Origin: Rhizobium sp. Leaf453
GTDB lineage: Bacteria; Pseudomonadota; Alphaproteobacteria; Rhizobiales; Rhizobiaceae
Length of the DNA: 64,000 nucleotides
Assembly: GCF_001425605.1 (NCBI RefSeq)
Contig: NZ_LMRG01000010.1
Span: 1-64,000, forward strand
Reading direction: 5' to 3'
Positions 36,416 to 44,334 of this stretch are shown piece by piece. Below the pieces are notes generated by a model that made no database searches, was not told where the DNA came from, and worked only from the letters and a program-made list of their open reading frames with translations. The position numbers and the translations under genes were made by a program. The stretch's first letter is position 1. Each line of letters begins with the position of its first letter.

Positions 36416-37220
36416 GGATCACCTCTTCTGCCGTCAGGAAATCTCCCATCAGGCGCGCTACCATCACTGGGTCTTCAATGAGAATGGAGTGGCGCAGATC
36501 CGGCAGGATCTCGAGCGTCGAACCGGGGATGCGATCGTGCATGTAAGTCGCCATGCGCGGGTTGGAGCCGGCATCCTCTTCGCCCGTCGCAATCAGCGTC
36601 GGGCAGCGAATCTGGTCGAGAAAACCGCCGAAATCCGTTTCCGCCAGAACACGATAGGCCGAGGCATAACAATCTGGATCGTTCTCGGCATCCCGCGCGC
36701 GCAGTCTCTCGATGATCTCTGGATTGCGCTCCTGAAACCCTTCCGTCAGCCAGCGCGACAGCGAGGCATCGTGATGGGCGCCGGGGTTTCCGATCCTAAG
36801 GGCTGCAAGCCGGGACAGGACCCGTTCACGCTCCTCGGGAGTGCGACCGGCGACCGTGGAGAGGAGCACCAGTTTTCTCAACCGCGCCTGATGGGTGAGC
36901 GCCAACCGCTGCGCAATCAGCCCACCCAACGAAAACCCCGCAAGATGAAAAGTCTCGAAGCCTGCATGGGAGGCGAGCGCCAGTGTCTCGTTGACGAAAT
37001 CGTCGATTTCATAGCGCCCCTTGATCCGGGTCGAACGCCCATGGCCGCGCAGGTCGAAGGTCAGAATCGTAAAACGATCCTTGAGTTCAGCCACCACGCC
37101 GCTCCAGGCCTCCAGATACGAACCGACGCCATGGATGCAAACCAGCGGTTCCGGGCCCTTGCCGTCGATGCGATAGTTGAGCGTCACGTCGCCGACGGTG
37201 TGATGCCGATGCTCTGCCAT
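36408..37220 (-). CDS. alpha/beta hydrolase, PcaD-like
   Basis: A 270-residue hydrolase. The HG oxyanion motif is CIHGVGSYLEAW (28-39), the nucleophile is S97 in GFSLGG, an acid follows in ATGEEDAGS, and the histidine is in DLRHSI. It resembles 3-oxoadipate enol-lactonases and RutD-type or TgnD-type amide hydrolases. It begins 2 bases before the monooxygenase stop and overlaps the PcaC-like gene, so it is part of the same catabolic operon. It may open the ring-cleavage product made by the monooxygenase. Confidence 0.8.
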   Translation of the reverse strand: MAEHRHHTVGDVTLNYRIDGKGPEPLVCIHGVGSYLEAWSGVVAELKDRFTILTFDLRGHGRSTRIKGRYEIDDFVNETLALASHAGFETFHLAGFSLGGLIAQRLALTHQARLRKLVLLSTVAGRTPEERERVLSRLAALRIGNPGAHHDASLSRWLTEGFQERNPEIIERLRARDAENDPDCYASAYRVLAETDFGGFLDQIRCPTLIATGEEDAGSNPRMATYMHDRIPGSTLEILPDLRHSILIEDPVMVARLMGDFLTAEEVIHG

Positions 37221-37222
37221 CC

Positions 37223-38302
37223 TCAGCGTCCTGACGCCACTGCGCGCTGGCGGTCCCGGTCACGGGCAGCGAAGAACGGCATGACTTCATCGACGAAGAG
37301 CCGCAGCGTCTTCTTCTGCAGGTCGAATGGCAGGTTGAAAGTGAGGCCGAGGCAATATTGATCGACGCCAGCAGCCTCATAGGCGAGCAGTTTTTCGATC
37401 ACCTCATCCGGCGTGCCGAACATCAGGTTCTTGCGGATGTTGTCCGGATTGTAATTGTCCTTGCCCTTGACGCTCTCGAATGGAACCGCTTCCGGAAAAC
37501 CGTCCCGGACCGCGCCGACATTCTGCATCAGGTTCTCGAAGGTTCGGCCGTAATCCATGCTGTGCTGGACGGCGAGTTGCCAGTCGTCCGGCTTGTCGTA
37601 GACACAGGTCCGGCGCTGCATCATGAAGCGCGGCCTTGGGACCTCCGGATGATCGGCGACGGCCTTTTCGAACTTGTCGGCGAGAACCCGGATTTCGGCT
37701 GCAGGCGCCGACAACGGTGTAGACAGGATATTGGCACCGATGCTGATTGCCCAGTCGAACGTGCCGGGATCGCGGGCCGCAACCCAGATCGGCGGATGCG
37801 GCTGCTGCAGCGGCTTCGGCACGGCGGTCGCGAGCGGAAACCTCCAATAATGTCCATCATGGGCATAGTCGCCCTGCCACAGTTTCCTGACGGCCGGCAC
37901 CAGTTCCTTGAGATAGGCGACGCCTTCCTGCTGAGGCATGCCGCCGGCCATGCGGTCGAATTCATATTGATAGGAACCACGGGCAATGCCGAATTCCAGC
38001 CGGCCATCCGTCAGGTGGTCGCAAAGTGCTGCTTCGCCGGCAAGCCGGATCGGGCTCCAATAGGGCGCAACCAGCGTCGAGGTGCCAAGCCGAATCTGCT
38101 CGGTATGCTGCCCCAGCCACGCCAATGTCTGGAACGGATTGGGCGAAATCGTGCATTCGATCGTGTGATGCTCGGCGGTCCATAATGTTTCGAAACCGCC
38201 CTCGTCAGCCATCCGGGCAAGCTCGAGCAGGTTGCTCTTGACGGTGGACATCGGCGCGTCCGGCGAGAAACGTTCCATGGTGAGTGAGACTGCGAATTTC
38301 AT
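37223..38302 (-). CDS. luciferase-like flavin-dependent monooxygenase
   Basis: A 359-residue LLM-class TIM-barrel oxygenase. Family features include FETLWTAEHHTIECTISPNP, with the usual EHH near residue 45, LGTSTLVAPYWSPIRLAGEA and GIARGSYQYEFDRM. It needs reduced FMN from a separate reductase, and a flavin reductase gene lies two genes upstream. Such two-component systems open N-heterocyclic rings, for example in pyrimidine (RutA) and trigonelline (TgnB) breakdown. Which ring is attacked cannot be read from the sequence. Confidence 0.85.
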   Translation of the reverse strand: MKFAVSLTMERFSPDAPMSTVKSNLLELARMADEGGFETLWTAEHHTIECTISPNPFQTLAWLGQHTEQIRLGTSTLVAPYWSPIRLAGEAALCDHLTDGRLEFGIARGSYQYEFDRMAGGMPQQEGVAYLKELVPAVRKLWQGDYAHDGHYWRFPLATAVPKPLQQPHPPIWVAARDPGTFDWAISIGANILSTPLSAPAAEIRVLADKFEKAVADHPEVPRPRFMMQRRTCVYDKPDDWQLAVQHSMDYGRTFENLMQNVGAVRDGFPEAVPFESVKGKDNYNPDNIRKNLMFGTPDEVIEKLLAYEAAGVDQYCLGLTFNLPFDLQKKTLRLFVDEVMPFFAARDRDRQRAVASGR

Positions 38303-38345
38303 GAGAATTTTCCTCCCTCGCGGGCCTAGGGTTTCGTGTGCCCGG

Positions 38346-39857
38346 TCACTTCAGGCGAATGACGAAGGGGTCCTGCATGGCGCCGGAATAATCGATGATG
38401 ACATTCTTCAACCGCGAGAACTCGCGCATCACTTCGAAGCCGCCACGCCGGCCGTAGCCGCTCTCCTTGAAGCCGCCATTGGCGGACATGAAGGATGACG
38501 AGCGATAGGTGTTGATCCACACCGTTCCCGCCTCGATCTGGTTGGCGAAGCGTAGCGCCCGGTCGATGTCCTTGGTCCATATGCCGGAGGCCAGGCCATA
38601 GCGGGTGTCGTTGGCAAGTTCGATCATCTGCTCTTCCGACGAGAAGGGCATGACGCCGACGACCGGGCCGAACAGTTCATCGCGCATGAAGGTCATATGG
38701 TTCTGCGCATCGGTCATGACCGTCGGCTCGAAATACCAGCCGCGCCCAAGCTCGCCCGATTGCGGACGCTTGCCGCCGGCCGCGACTCTTGCCCCTTCCT
38801 TCACGCCGGAAGCGACATAGCCCTCGACCTTGGAAAGCTGGTCGGCCAGGGCAAGCGGGCCGATATCGGTGTCATTGACAATCGGGTGGCCGACCCTGAT
38901 GCGCTGGGTGCGGGCAACGAGAGCCTCGACAAAACGGTCGTAGACACTTGCCTCGACAAAGCAGCGCGACCCGGCAACGCAGGTTTGTCCGGCTGCGGCA
39001 AACACGCCGGAGACGACACCATTGACTGCATGCTCGATATCGACATCGGCAAAGACGACATGCGGGGATTTGCCACCCAGCTCCATCGAGCAGGGAATGA
39101 GGTGTTCCGCTGCGTTTCCGGCAATACGCCGGCCAGTCGCGGTGCTGCCGGTGAAGACGTATTTGGCGATGCCCGGATGCCGCGTCAGCGCTTCGCCCGC
39201 ACTCGTTCCGGTGCCGGTGACCACGTTGACGACGCCGGCGGGAAAACCTGCTTCGGCAATCAGTTCGGCAAGCGCCAGCGTCGAGGCGCTCGCGTGTTCG
39301 GACGGCTTGATGACGACGGTATTGCCGATGGCAAGGCACGGCGCCAGCGTGCCGGTCAGAAGCATCAGGGGCGAATTCCACGGCGTGATCATGCCCACGA
39401 CGCCGATCGGTTCGCGCAGGTTGAAGTTGAGCATGTCGAGCTTGTTGACCGGGATCGTCTCGCCCTGCAGCTTGTCCGCCATCCCGGCAAAATAGTGGTA
39501 GGCATCGGGCATGGCGCGCATCTGCGCCCGTGTTTCTTTGAGAAGCTTACCATTGTCGCGCGTCTCGATATCGGCCAATTCATCGGCGTGCTCTAGCACC
39601 AGATCGGCCAGCCGGCGCACCAGCCGGCCACGGTCGGTTTGCGTCATTCGCCGCCAGGCGGGATTGCGAAAGGCGGCCTGTGCGGACGAAACGGCAGCAC
39701 CCACGTCATCGGCATCGGCTTCGGCAAGTTCGTACCAGCGCTCTGCGGTGGTCGGGTCGAAGCTGTCGATATAGCGGCCATTCATCGGCGCAACGAACCG
39801 GCCGCCTATGAACAGGCTCTGGCGCGACCCTTCGATGGTTTTGACTGTCGTCTTCAT
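38346..39857 (-). CDS. aldehyde dehydrogenase, HpaE/TgnC-like
   Basis: A 503-residue aldehyde dehydrogenase with catalytic N161 (TPWNSP), E259 (MELGGKSPH) and C293 (GQTCVAG). The TPWNSP and KLDMLNFNLREPIGVVGMIT segments place it with the betaine-aldehyde/5-carboxymethyl-2-hydroxymuconate-semialdehyde group. The ATG at 39857 (AGGA upstream) is preferred over one at 39884. It lies between the monooxygenase and its probable reductase, so it should oxidise the aldehyde released on ring opening. Confidence 0.85.
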   Translation of the reverse strand: MKTTVKTIEGSRQSLFIGGRFVAPMNGRYIDSFDPTTAERWYELAEADADDVGAAVSSAQAAFRNPAWRRMTQTDRGRLVRRLADLVLEHADELADIETRDNGKLLKETRAQMRAMPDAYHYFAGMADKLQGETIPVNKLDMLNFNLREPIGVVGMITPWNSPLMLLTGTLAPCLAIGNTVVIKPSEHASASTLALAELIAEAGFPAGVVNVVTGTGTSAGEALTRHPGIAKYVFTGSTATGRRIAGNAAEHLIPCSMELGGKSPHVVFADVDIEHAVNGVVSGVFAAAGQTCVAGSRCFVEASVYDRFVEALVARTQRIRVGHPIVNDTDIGPLALADQLSKVEGYVASGVKEGARVAAGGKRPQSGELGRGWYFEPTVMTDAQNHMTFMRDELFGPVVGVMPFSSEEQMIELANDTRYGLASGIWTKDIDRALRFANQIEAGTVWINTYRSSSFMSANGGFKESGYGRRGGFEVMREFSRLKNVIIDYSGAMQDPFVIRLK

Positions 39858-39907
39858 ATCAACTGTCCTGCTTTTCAAATTCATTCTGGACGACTTGGTT
39901 AGGCGAT

Positions 39908-40891
39908 CTAATCCTGGGCGACCGGCATCCAGGCGCGGGCCTGCCCGTCGATCATCGCTACCCGGCCGCCGTCGCCTGTGTCCATGTAGATGCCGAATCG
40001 CTTTTCCTGCCGCTCGCGCGCGTAGCGGCGCAGCATCGAGCGTAGTTCGTGGGTGGGGATCAGGTCGTATGGCAAAGCGTCGATCGGGAAAAACTGCAAC
40101 CCGGCCGGTAAGTCTGTACCAGCCGCGTCGGCCTCTAGCCGGGCGCGATAGACCAGGTAACCCGGGTCGCTGTCGGCGACGTCGAAGACCGAGTAGAGGA
40201 ACGTGTCTTCGGAGACGAGGCTCAGCTCATTGCCATCGTCTATCATCAGGCGGCTGTCGGCCTTACGCCGTCTTGCCGTCGGCAGGACCCAGCCGCCCTT
40301 CCCGTCTGAGCGCAGCAGCAGGTTGTCCTCCGCTTCGATGAGATAGCCGATAATCATGCCGTGCGAGGCAAGCCAACCGGCGGGCAGCGGATCCTTGACG
40401 CTGGCATAGCGGCCGCGGCAAAAGCCGAGCGGCGCCGAAGGGCTGGTGCCGAAGGCCTGCACCTCACCGACCAGGATGACGTGATCGCCGGCATCGACGC
40501 GGGCATGAACCGTGCAATCGAACCAGGTCAGGCTGTCGGTCAGGATCGGCGAGCCGGTATGCACCCGGTCATGGTTGACCGACTGGAACTTGTCGGGTGA
40601 TTTCGACGCGAACGTTGCCGAGACATCGACCTGGCCTTCATGCAGAAGGTTGACGCCAAAAGCCGGGGCCGCCGTGAAGACCGGGTAACTCGACGCGGAT
40701 TTTCCGACGCAAACGAGCAGCAAGGGCGGATCGAGCGACACAGACGTGAAGGAATTGGCGGTCATACCCCGGGGCGTGCCGTCCTCGGCTAGCGTTGTGA
40801 TCACAGTGACGCCGGTGACGAACGTGCCGAAAGCGCGGCGCAGGGCGATGGGGTCGATTACCGTATCGGGTCTTGCCGCTGTCTCAGCCAT
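39908..40891 (-). CDS. flavin reductase with a C-terminal extension
   Basis: A 327-residue protein. The N-terminal half (about 15-170) is an HpaC/RutF-type flavin reductase: FGTFVTGVTVITTLAEDG, then MTANSFTSVSLDPPLLLVCV, then GDHVILVGEV. The C-terminal half (about 180-327) is an extra domain with a beta-rich pattern (DNLLLRSDGKGGWVLPTARR) that loosely recalls a Nudix fold without the catalytic Nudix box. A similar long reductase is known as the TgnA component. The start at 40891 has AGGAA just upstream. It would supply reduced FMN to the LLM oxygenase. Confidence 0.8.
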   Translation of the reverse strand: MAETAARPDTVIDPIALRRAFGTFVTGVTVITTLAEDGTPRGMTANSFTSVSLDPPLLLVCVGKSASSYPVFTAAPAFGVNLLHEGQVDVSATFASKSPDKFQSVNHDRVHTGSPILTDSLTWFDCTVHARVDAGDHVILVGEVQAFGTSPSAPLGFCRGRYASVKDPLPAGWLASHGMIIGYLIEAEDNLLLRSDGKGGWVLPTARRRKADSRLMIDDGNELSLVSEDTFLYSVFDVADSDPGYLVYRARLEADAAGTDLPAGLQFFPIDALPYDLIPTHELRSMLRRYARERQEKRFGIYMDTGDGGRVAMIDGQARAWMPVAQD

Positions 40892-41080
40892 CGTTCCTGC
40901 CATCCTCATTCCAGTTCGATGAGAGGAGGCTATCGGCTTGGGATCGGACGTTCTTCCTCCTGTCCGCAGGAAGGGATGGACATCTCCTGCTCCGATCCGC
41001 AGGACGCCGAAAATGGACCGAGATGCACGCGTGCGCGACCGCATGCGCGGAACGCCTCTGCAGAAATGCAGTGGTAAGGG

Positions 41081-42910
41081 CTAGCTTTCGGCGGGGCTCC
41101 GATTGGCGATTACGGCATGCAGTCGTAACGCCAATTCGACGGCAAAGCGTTTTTCAGGCGTCTCCACATCGATGCCGAACAACTCCTGGATACGCGACAG
41201 GCGGTATCGCAGCGTCGTCACATGCAGGCCCATCGTATCCGCGCAGGCCTGGCTGCGGCAGCCTTCCTGCAAATAGATCGATAGCGTTTCGAGATAGGGC
41301 GTACCGTTGTCGCGGTCATGCTCGGCGATGGCGCCGACGCTGTCATGGACAAAGCCGCGGATATCGCCGGTATCGGATGCCGCGACCAGCAAAGGCAGCG
41401 GCCCGAAATCCTGCCCGGACAGCGCGCCGGTGCGCCCGAAGGAGCGGCCAATGCGGATCGTGCGTCTGCATCGCTCCCAGGCTGCGGGATAATCCGCAAG
41501 GCCGTTGCAGCGATTGCTAGCCACGACGAGCGGTTCTTCCTCGAAGGATCGCCCGAGATCCTCGGCGACACGGCGCATCACCTTATTGAGCTTTACCTGC
41601 CGTTTGCTGGCATCGAAGGGCACTAGGCAGACCAGCCCGCCGTCGGTAGCAATCACGTTCGCCGCTACCGCCGCCTGCTGCAATATGCGTGCGACGCTGT
41701 GCTCGACATCAATTGAGATGCCACCAAGGCTTTTCGTGCGCTCCGGAAAGTCGACGACGATCATCTGCTGCGCAGTTGCAAAATTGAGCCCGAGGCGTTG
41801 CGCCCGCTGCAACAGGTCGCCGGCATTGCGCCAGCGTTGCTCGACGACTTCGAAAAACAGTTCCGTCTGGGTGCGGGTCTCGAACCGGAAGCGGATGAAA
41901 CTGCGCATCATCTGGACATTGAGCGCAAACTTGGCGCTGTCGAGCATCAGCAGGTCCAGATCGCTGAATTCGCGCGACGACGGAAAGATGATCAGCGCAC
42001 CGACCAGCTGGGCATCGACATTCAGCGGCTCGATCCGTGCCGAAATTGTGAACCGGCGCGTTCCGTCATCGAGAAACAGATTGGCCGTCTCGCTGCTGCC
42101 GCGGTCAATCGCGTCGCGCGCGGCGCGCATCAATGGCCGGCTCAGCGACGTCGCTGCCGCCTCCTGCCAGGCGGCATCCTCGAACTGGCCAAGATTGGGA
42201 GAGTGGCCAGGGATCACCTGGTTGGTGGTGAAATCGATTACAACAAGCGGATTGGGTAAGAGGGCGCCGATCATGCTCGACAGCGAGGCGACCGACCCGT
42301 CGGCCAGCACATGTTCCAATAGCGACGTATGCGCCTGCAAGGCTCTCTGCAGACGGTCGGACGAGCGCTTCTCCGCCTCCAGCCGGTGCTGCCGCTCGAC
42401 GGCAATCGCTCCCAAATGCACGATCATGCCAAGGAATGCGAGATCGTCTTCTGAGACGTCGGTGATCTTGCGCGCGATCACGCTCAGCACCATCGGCCGG
42501 CCCTCGCTATCGGCACAGTTCATCGGCATGACCAGAACCGTGCGGTAATCACGCTCGAACGCCTCGCGCCGATAGCCAGGAAACTCCTCGGATTCTCGCG
42601 CATCGCGGATATAGACAGGCTCGTTGCGCTGTAGCGCAATCAGCGAGGGGCTTGTCGCCAGTTCCCACTTGTCCGGCAGTTGCCGGTGGATCAGCGTCGG
42701 ATCATGCCGCACGACGACATGGGCATAACCATGCGCCGCATCGATCGCCATGATCGAGCCCAACGACCAATTCGCATGGCGGCAGGCGGCAATGATCAGG
42801 TCGCTCAGTACAGCCGTTAGATCGCCGCCGCTGTTGATCTGGCTGGCGACATCCCTCAATGACAGGATCTGCGATTTCTTGTCCAAGCTGCGGATGTACT
42901 CCGTGGGCAA
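41081..42910 (-). CDS. PucR/CdaR-type transcriptional regulator with GAF domain
   Basis: A 609-residue regulator. An N-terminal GAF domain (about 30-175) is followed by a short coiled coil, a GGDEF-like central region of the CdaR type (about 330-480) and a C-terminal PucR helix-turn-helix at about 560-600 (GCRSQACADTMGLHVTTLRY). Such proteins activate purine, amino acid and heterocycle catabolic genes on sensing a pathway compound. It lies upstream of, and on the same strand as, the monooxygenase operon. It is divergent from a DUF1185 gene across a gap with two inverted repeats, so it probably controls both directions. Confidence 0.82.
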   Translation of the reverse strand: MPTEYIRSLDKKSQILSLRDVASQINSGGDLTAVLSDLIIAACRHANWSLGSIMAIDAAHGYAHVVVRHDPTLIHRQLPDKWELATSPSLIALQRNEPVYIRDARESEEFPGYRREAFERDYRTVLVMPMNCADSEGRPMVLSVIARKITDVSEDDLAFLGMIVHLGAIAVERQHRLEAEKRSSDRLQRALQAHTSLLEHVLADGSVASLSSMIGALLPNPLVVIDFTTNQVIPGHSPNLGQFEDAAWQEAAATSLSRPLMRAARDAIDRGSSETANLFLDDGTRRFTISARIEPLNVDAQLVGALIIFPSSREFSDLDLLMLDSAKFALNVQMMRSFIRFRFETRTQTELFFEVVEQRWRNAGDLLQRAQRLGLNFATAQQMIVVDFPERTKSLGGISIDVEHSVARILQQAAVAANVIATDGGLVCLVPFDASKRQVKLNKVMRRVAEDLGRSFEEEPLVVASNRCNGLADYPAAWERCRRTIRIGRSFGRTGALSGQDFGPLPLLVAASDTGDIRGFVHDSVGAIAEHDRDNGTPYLETLSIYLQEGCRSQACADTMGLHVTTLRYRLSRIQELFGIDVETPEKRFAVELALRLHAVIANRSPAES

Positions 42911-42935
42911 GCCGAAGTCTGCACCGTTACTTAGC

Positions 42936-42994
42936 CTTCATTCTACTCTTTTTCAGAGCAGAATGAAGTCATCCTTTCCTGCGAAAAGCAGGAA
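42936..42994. promoter_or_regulatory. two inverted repeats, putative operators
   Basis: CTTCATTCT at 42936-42944 is perfectly inverted as AGAATGAAG at 42960-42968 (15-base spacer). TTCCTGC at 42976-42982 is inverted as GCAGGAA at 42988-42994 (5-base spacer). Both lie in the 143-base gap between the PucR-type regulator and the divergent DUF1185 gene, where regulator binding sites are expected. Confidence 0.55.
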
Positions 42995-43053
42995 GATTTT
43001 GGAGTTCACTGCTCACTAGTTTCGCCGACACCATAAACGGAAAGATCGCGACC

Positions 43054-43641
43054 ATGGATATCGGCATCAGGAAAATTGCTACGTTCATCGAGGAGACCTT
43101 CATCGAGGGCGGCAGGTATGCGGAACGGCCGATTACAATGGTGGTTGTCGCGGCCATCCTGCGTAATCCCTGGGCCGGACGCGGTTTCGTCGAAAACCTG
43201 CGGCCGGAAATCCTGCGCGTGGCGCCGGTGCTCGGCCAGGAACTGACACGCCGCCTGCTCGCTCTGATGCCAGCCGAAAAGGTCGAGGCCTTCGGCAAGA
43301 CCGCCGCCGTCGGCGTCAATGGAGAAATCGAGCACGGCTCGGCCCTGATCCATACTCTGCGCTTCGGAAACGTCTTCCGCAACGCCGTCCACGGTACCTC
43401 CTACCTGGAATTCACCAACACGCGCGCGGCTCCCGGCGCGCTCCTGTCGTTGCCGATGACGCACAAGACCGAATCCGGTAAGCGCTCGCACTTCCTCACC
43501 GCGAGCTTCCAGATCGCCGATGCGCCGGGACCCGACGAGATCGTCGTCGCGATAGGCACCTGCGATAGTGGTCGGGCGCATGCCCGCATCGCCGACCGTT
43601 TCCAGGACATGGCGGAGATGGAAGCCGAAATGCAAGCGTGA
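43054..43641 (+). CDS. DUF1185 (amino acid synthesis) family protein
   Basis: A 195-residue protein of the AA_synth/DUF1185 family. The pattern is recognisable in IRKIATFIEETFIEGG, NPWAGRGFVENLRPEI, and the central GAALIHT/GNVFR-like segment reading GSALIHTLRFGNVFRN. The family has a known fold but no proven reaction, despite its name. It is the first gene of the plus-strand half of this island, followed by an Lrp-type regulator, and is divergent from the PucR-type regulator. Confidence 0.8.
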   Translation: MDIGIRKIATFIEETFIEGGRYAERPITMVVVAAILRNPWAGRGFVENLRPEILRVAPVLGQELTRRLLALMPAEKVEAFGKTAAVGVNGEIEHGSALIHTLRFGNVFRNAVHGTSYLEFTNTRAAPGALLSLPMTHKTESGKRSHFLTASFQIADAPGPDEIVVAIGTCDSGRAHARIADRFQDMAEMEAEMQA

Positions 43642-43717
43642 CCGCCAGTTCGCCGCATGGTTATCAACGAGCAGTATCAGGGATGATTGTTGCATCACCG
43701 GCAGGATTTGAAGGCGC

Positions 43718-44212
43718 ATGAAACTGGACGCGATCGACCTGCGCATCCTTGAGGCCGTCCAGCGCAACGGCCGCATCACCAAGGTGGCGCTGGCAGAAGA
43801 GGTCGGCCTATCGCCGACCCCCTGCTGGATGCGGCTTCGAAGGCTGGAAAAAGCCGGCATCGTCTCGGGCTACCACGCCAGCGTCGCGGTCCGTCGCCTG
43901 GCGCCCGTCGCCAGCGTCATGATGGAAGTCACCCTCGAAAACCACCGGCAGGCGGATTTCGATCGCTTCGAACGCGCTGTTGCCGCCATTGCCGAAATCA
44001 CCGCCTGCTGGTCAGTCGGCGGCGGGGTCGATTATATCCTGAAGATCATGGCTGCCGATATCGACGCCTACCAGCGTTTGGTCGATGGCATGCTCGACCG
44101 CGAAATCGGCATCGCTCGCTATTTCACTTACATCGTCACCAAGACGGTGAAGGAGGAAACTGCGTTGCCGCTGTCGGTGCTTTTTTCCGCGCCGAAAGCA
44201 CCGAACAGTTAG
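43718..44212 (+). CDS. Lrp/AsnC-family transcriptional regulator
   Basis: A 164-residue regulator. The helix-turn-helix occupies about residues 5-60 (LDAIDLRILEAVQRNGRITK is its start) and an AsnC/RAM ligand domain about 65-145 (ITACWSVGGGVDYILKIMAA is the core strand). Such proteins respond to amino acids. It precedes a semialdehyde dehydrogenase and an aminotransferase on the same strand, so it likely controls their use according to amino acid or amine supply. Confidence 0.87.
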   Translation: MKLDAIDLRILEAVQRNGRITKVALAEEVGLSPTPCWMRLRRLEKAGIVSGYHASVAVRRLAPVASVMMEVTLENHRQADFDRFERAVAAIAEITACWSVGGGVDYILKIMAADIDAYQRLVDGMLDREIGIARYFTYIVTKTVKEETALPLSVLFSAPKAPNS

Positions 44213-44334
44213 AGGATTCCTCTGCGGCAGCTGCCTTCTTTGGACCAATCCCCTCTTATCATCCGGCTCAACAGACCATTCCTCGCGTGAAAACTGCCAG
44301 ACTTCCGGCAACTTGCAAACCCGAGGAGCCTAAG

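Noticed and set aside
36026-37220. Protocatechuate pathway genes pcaC and pcaD
   Set aside because: Only these two family members are present; pcaG, pcaH and pcaB are absent and the neighbours encode a two-component flavin monooxygenase, so the pathway name is not justified.
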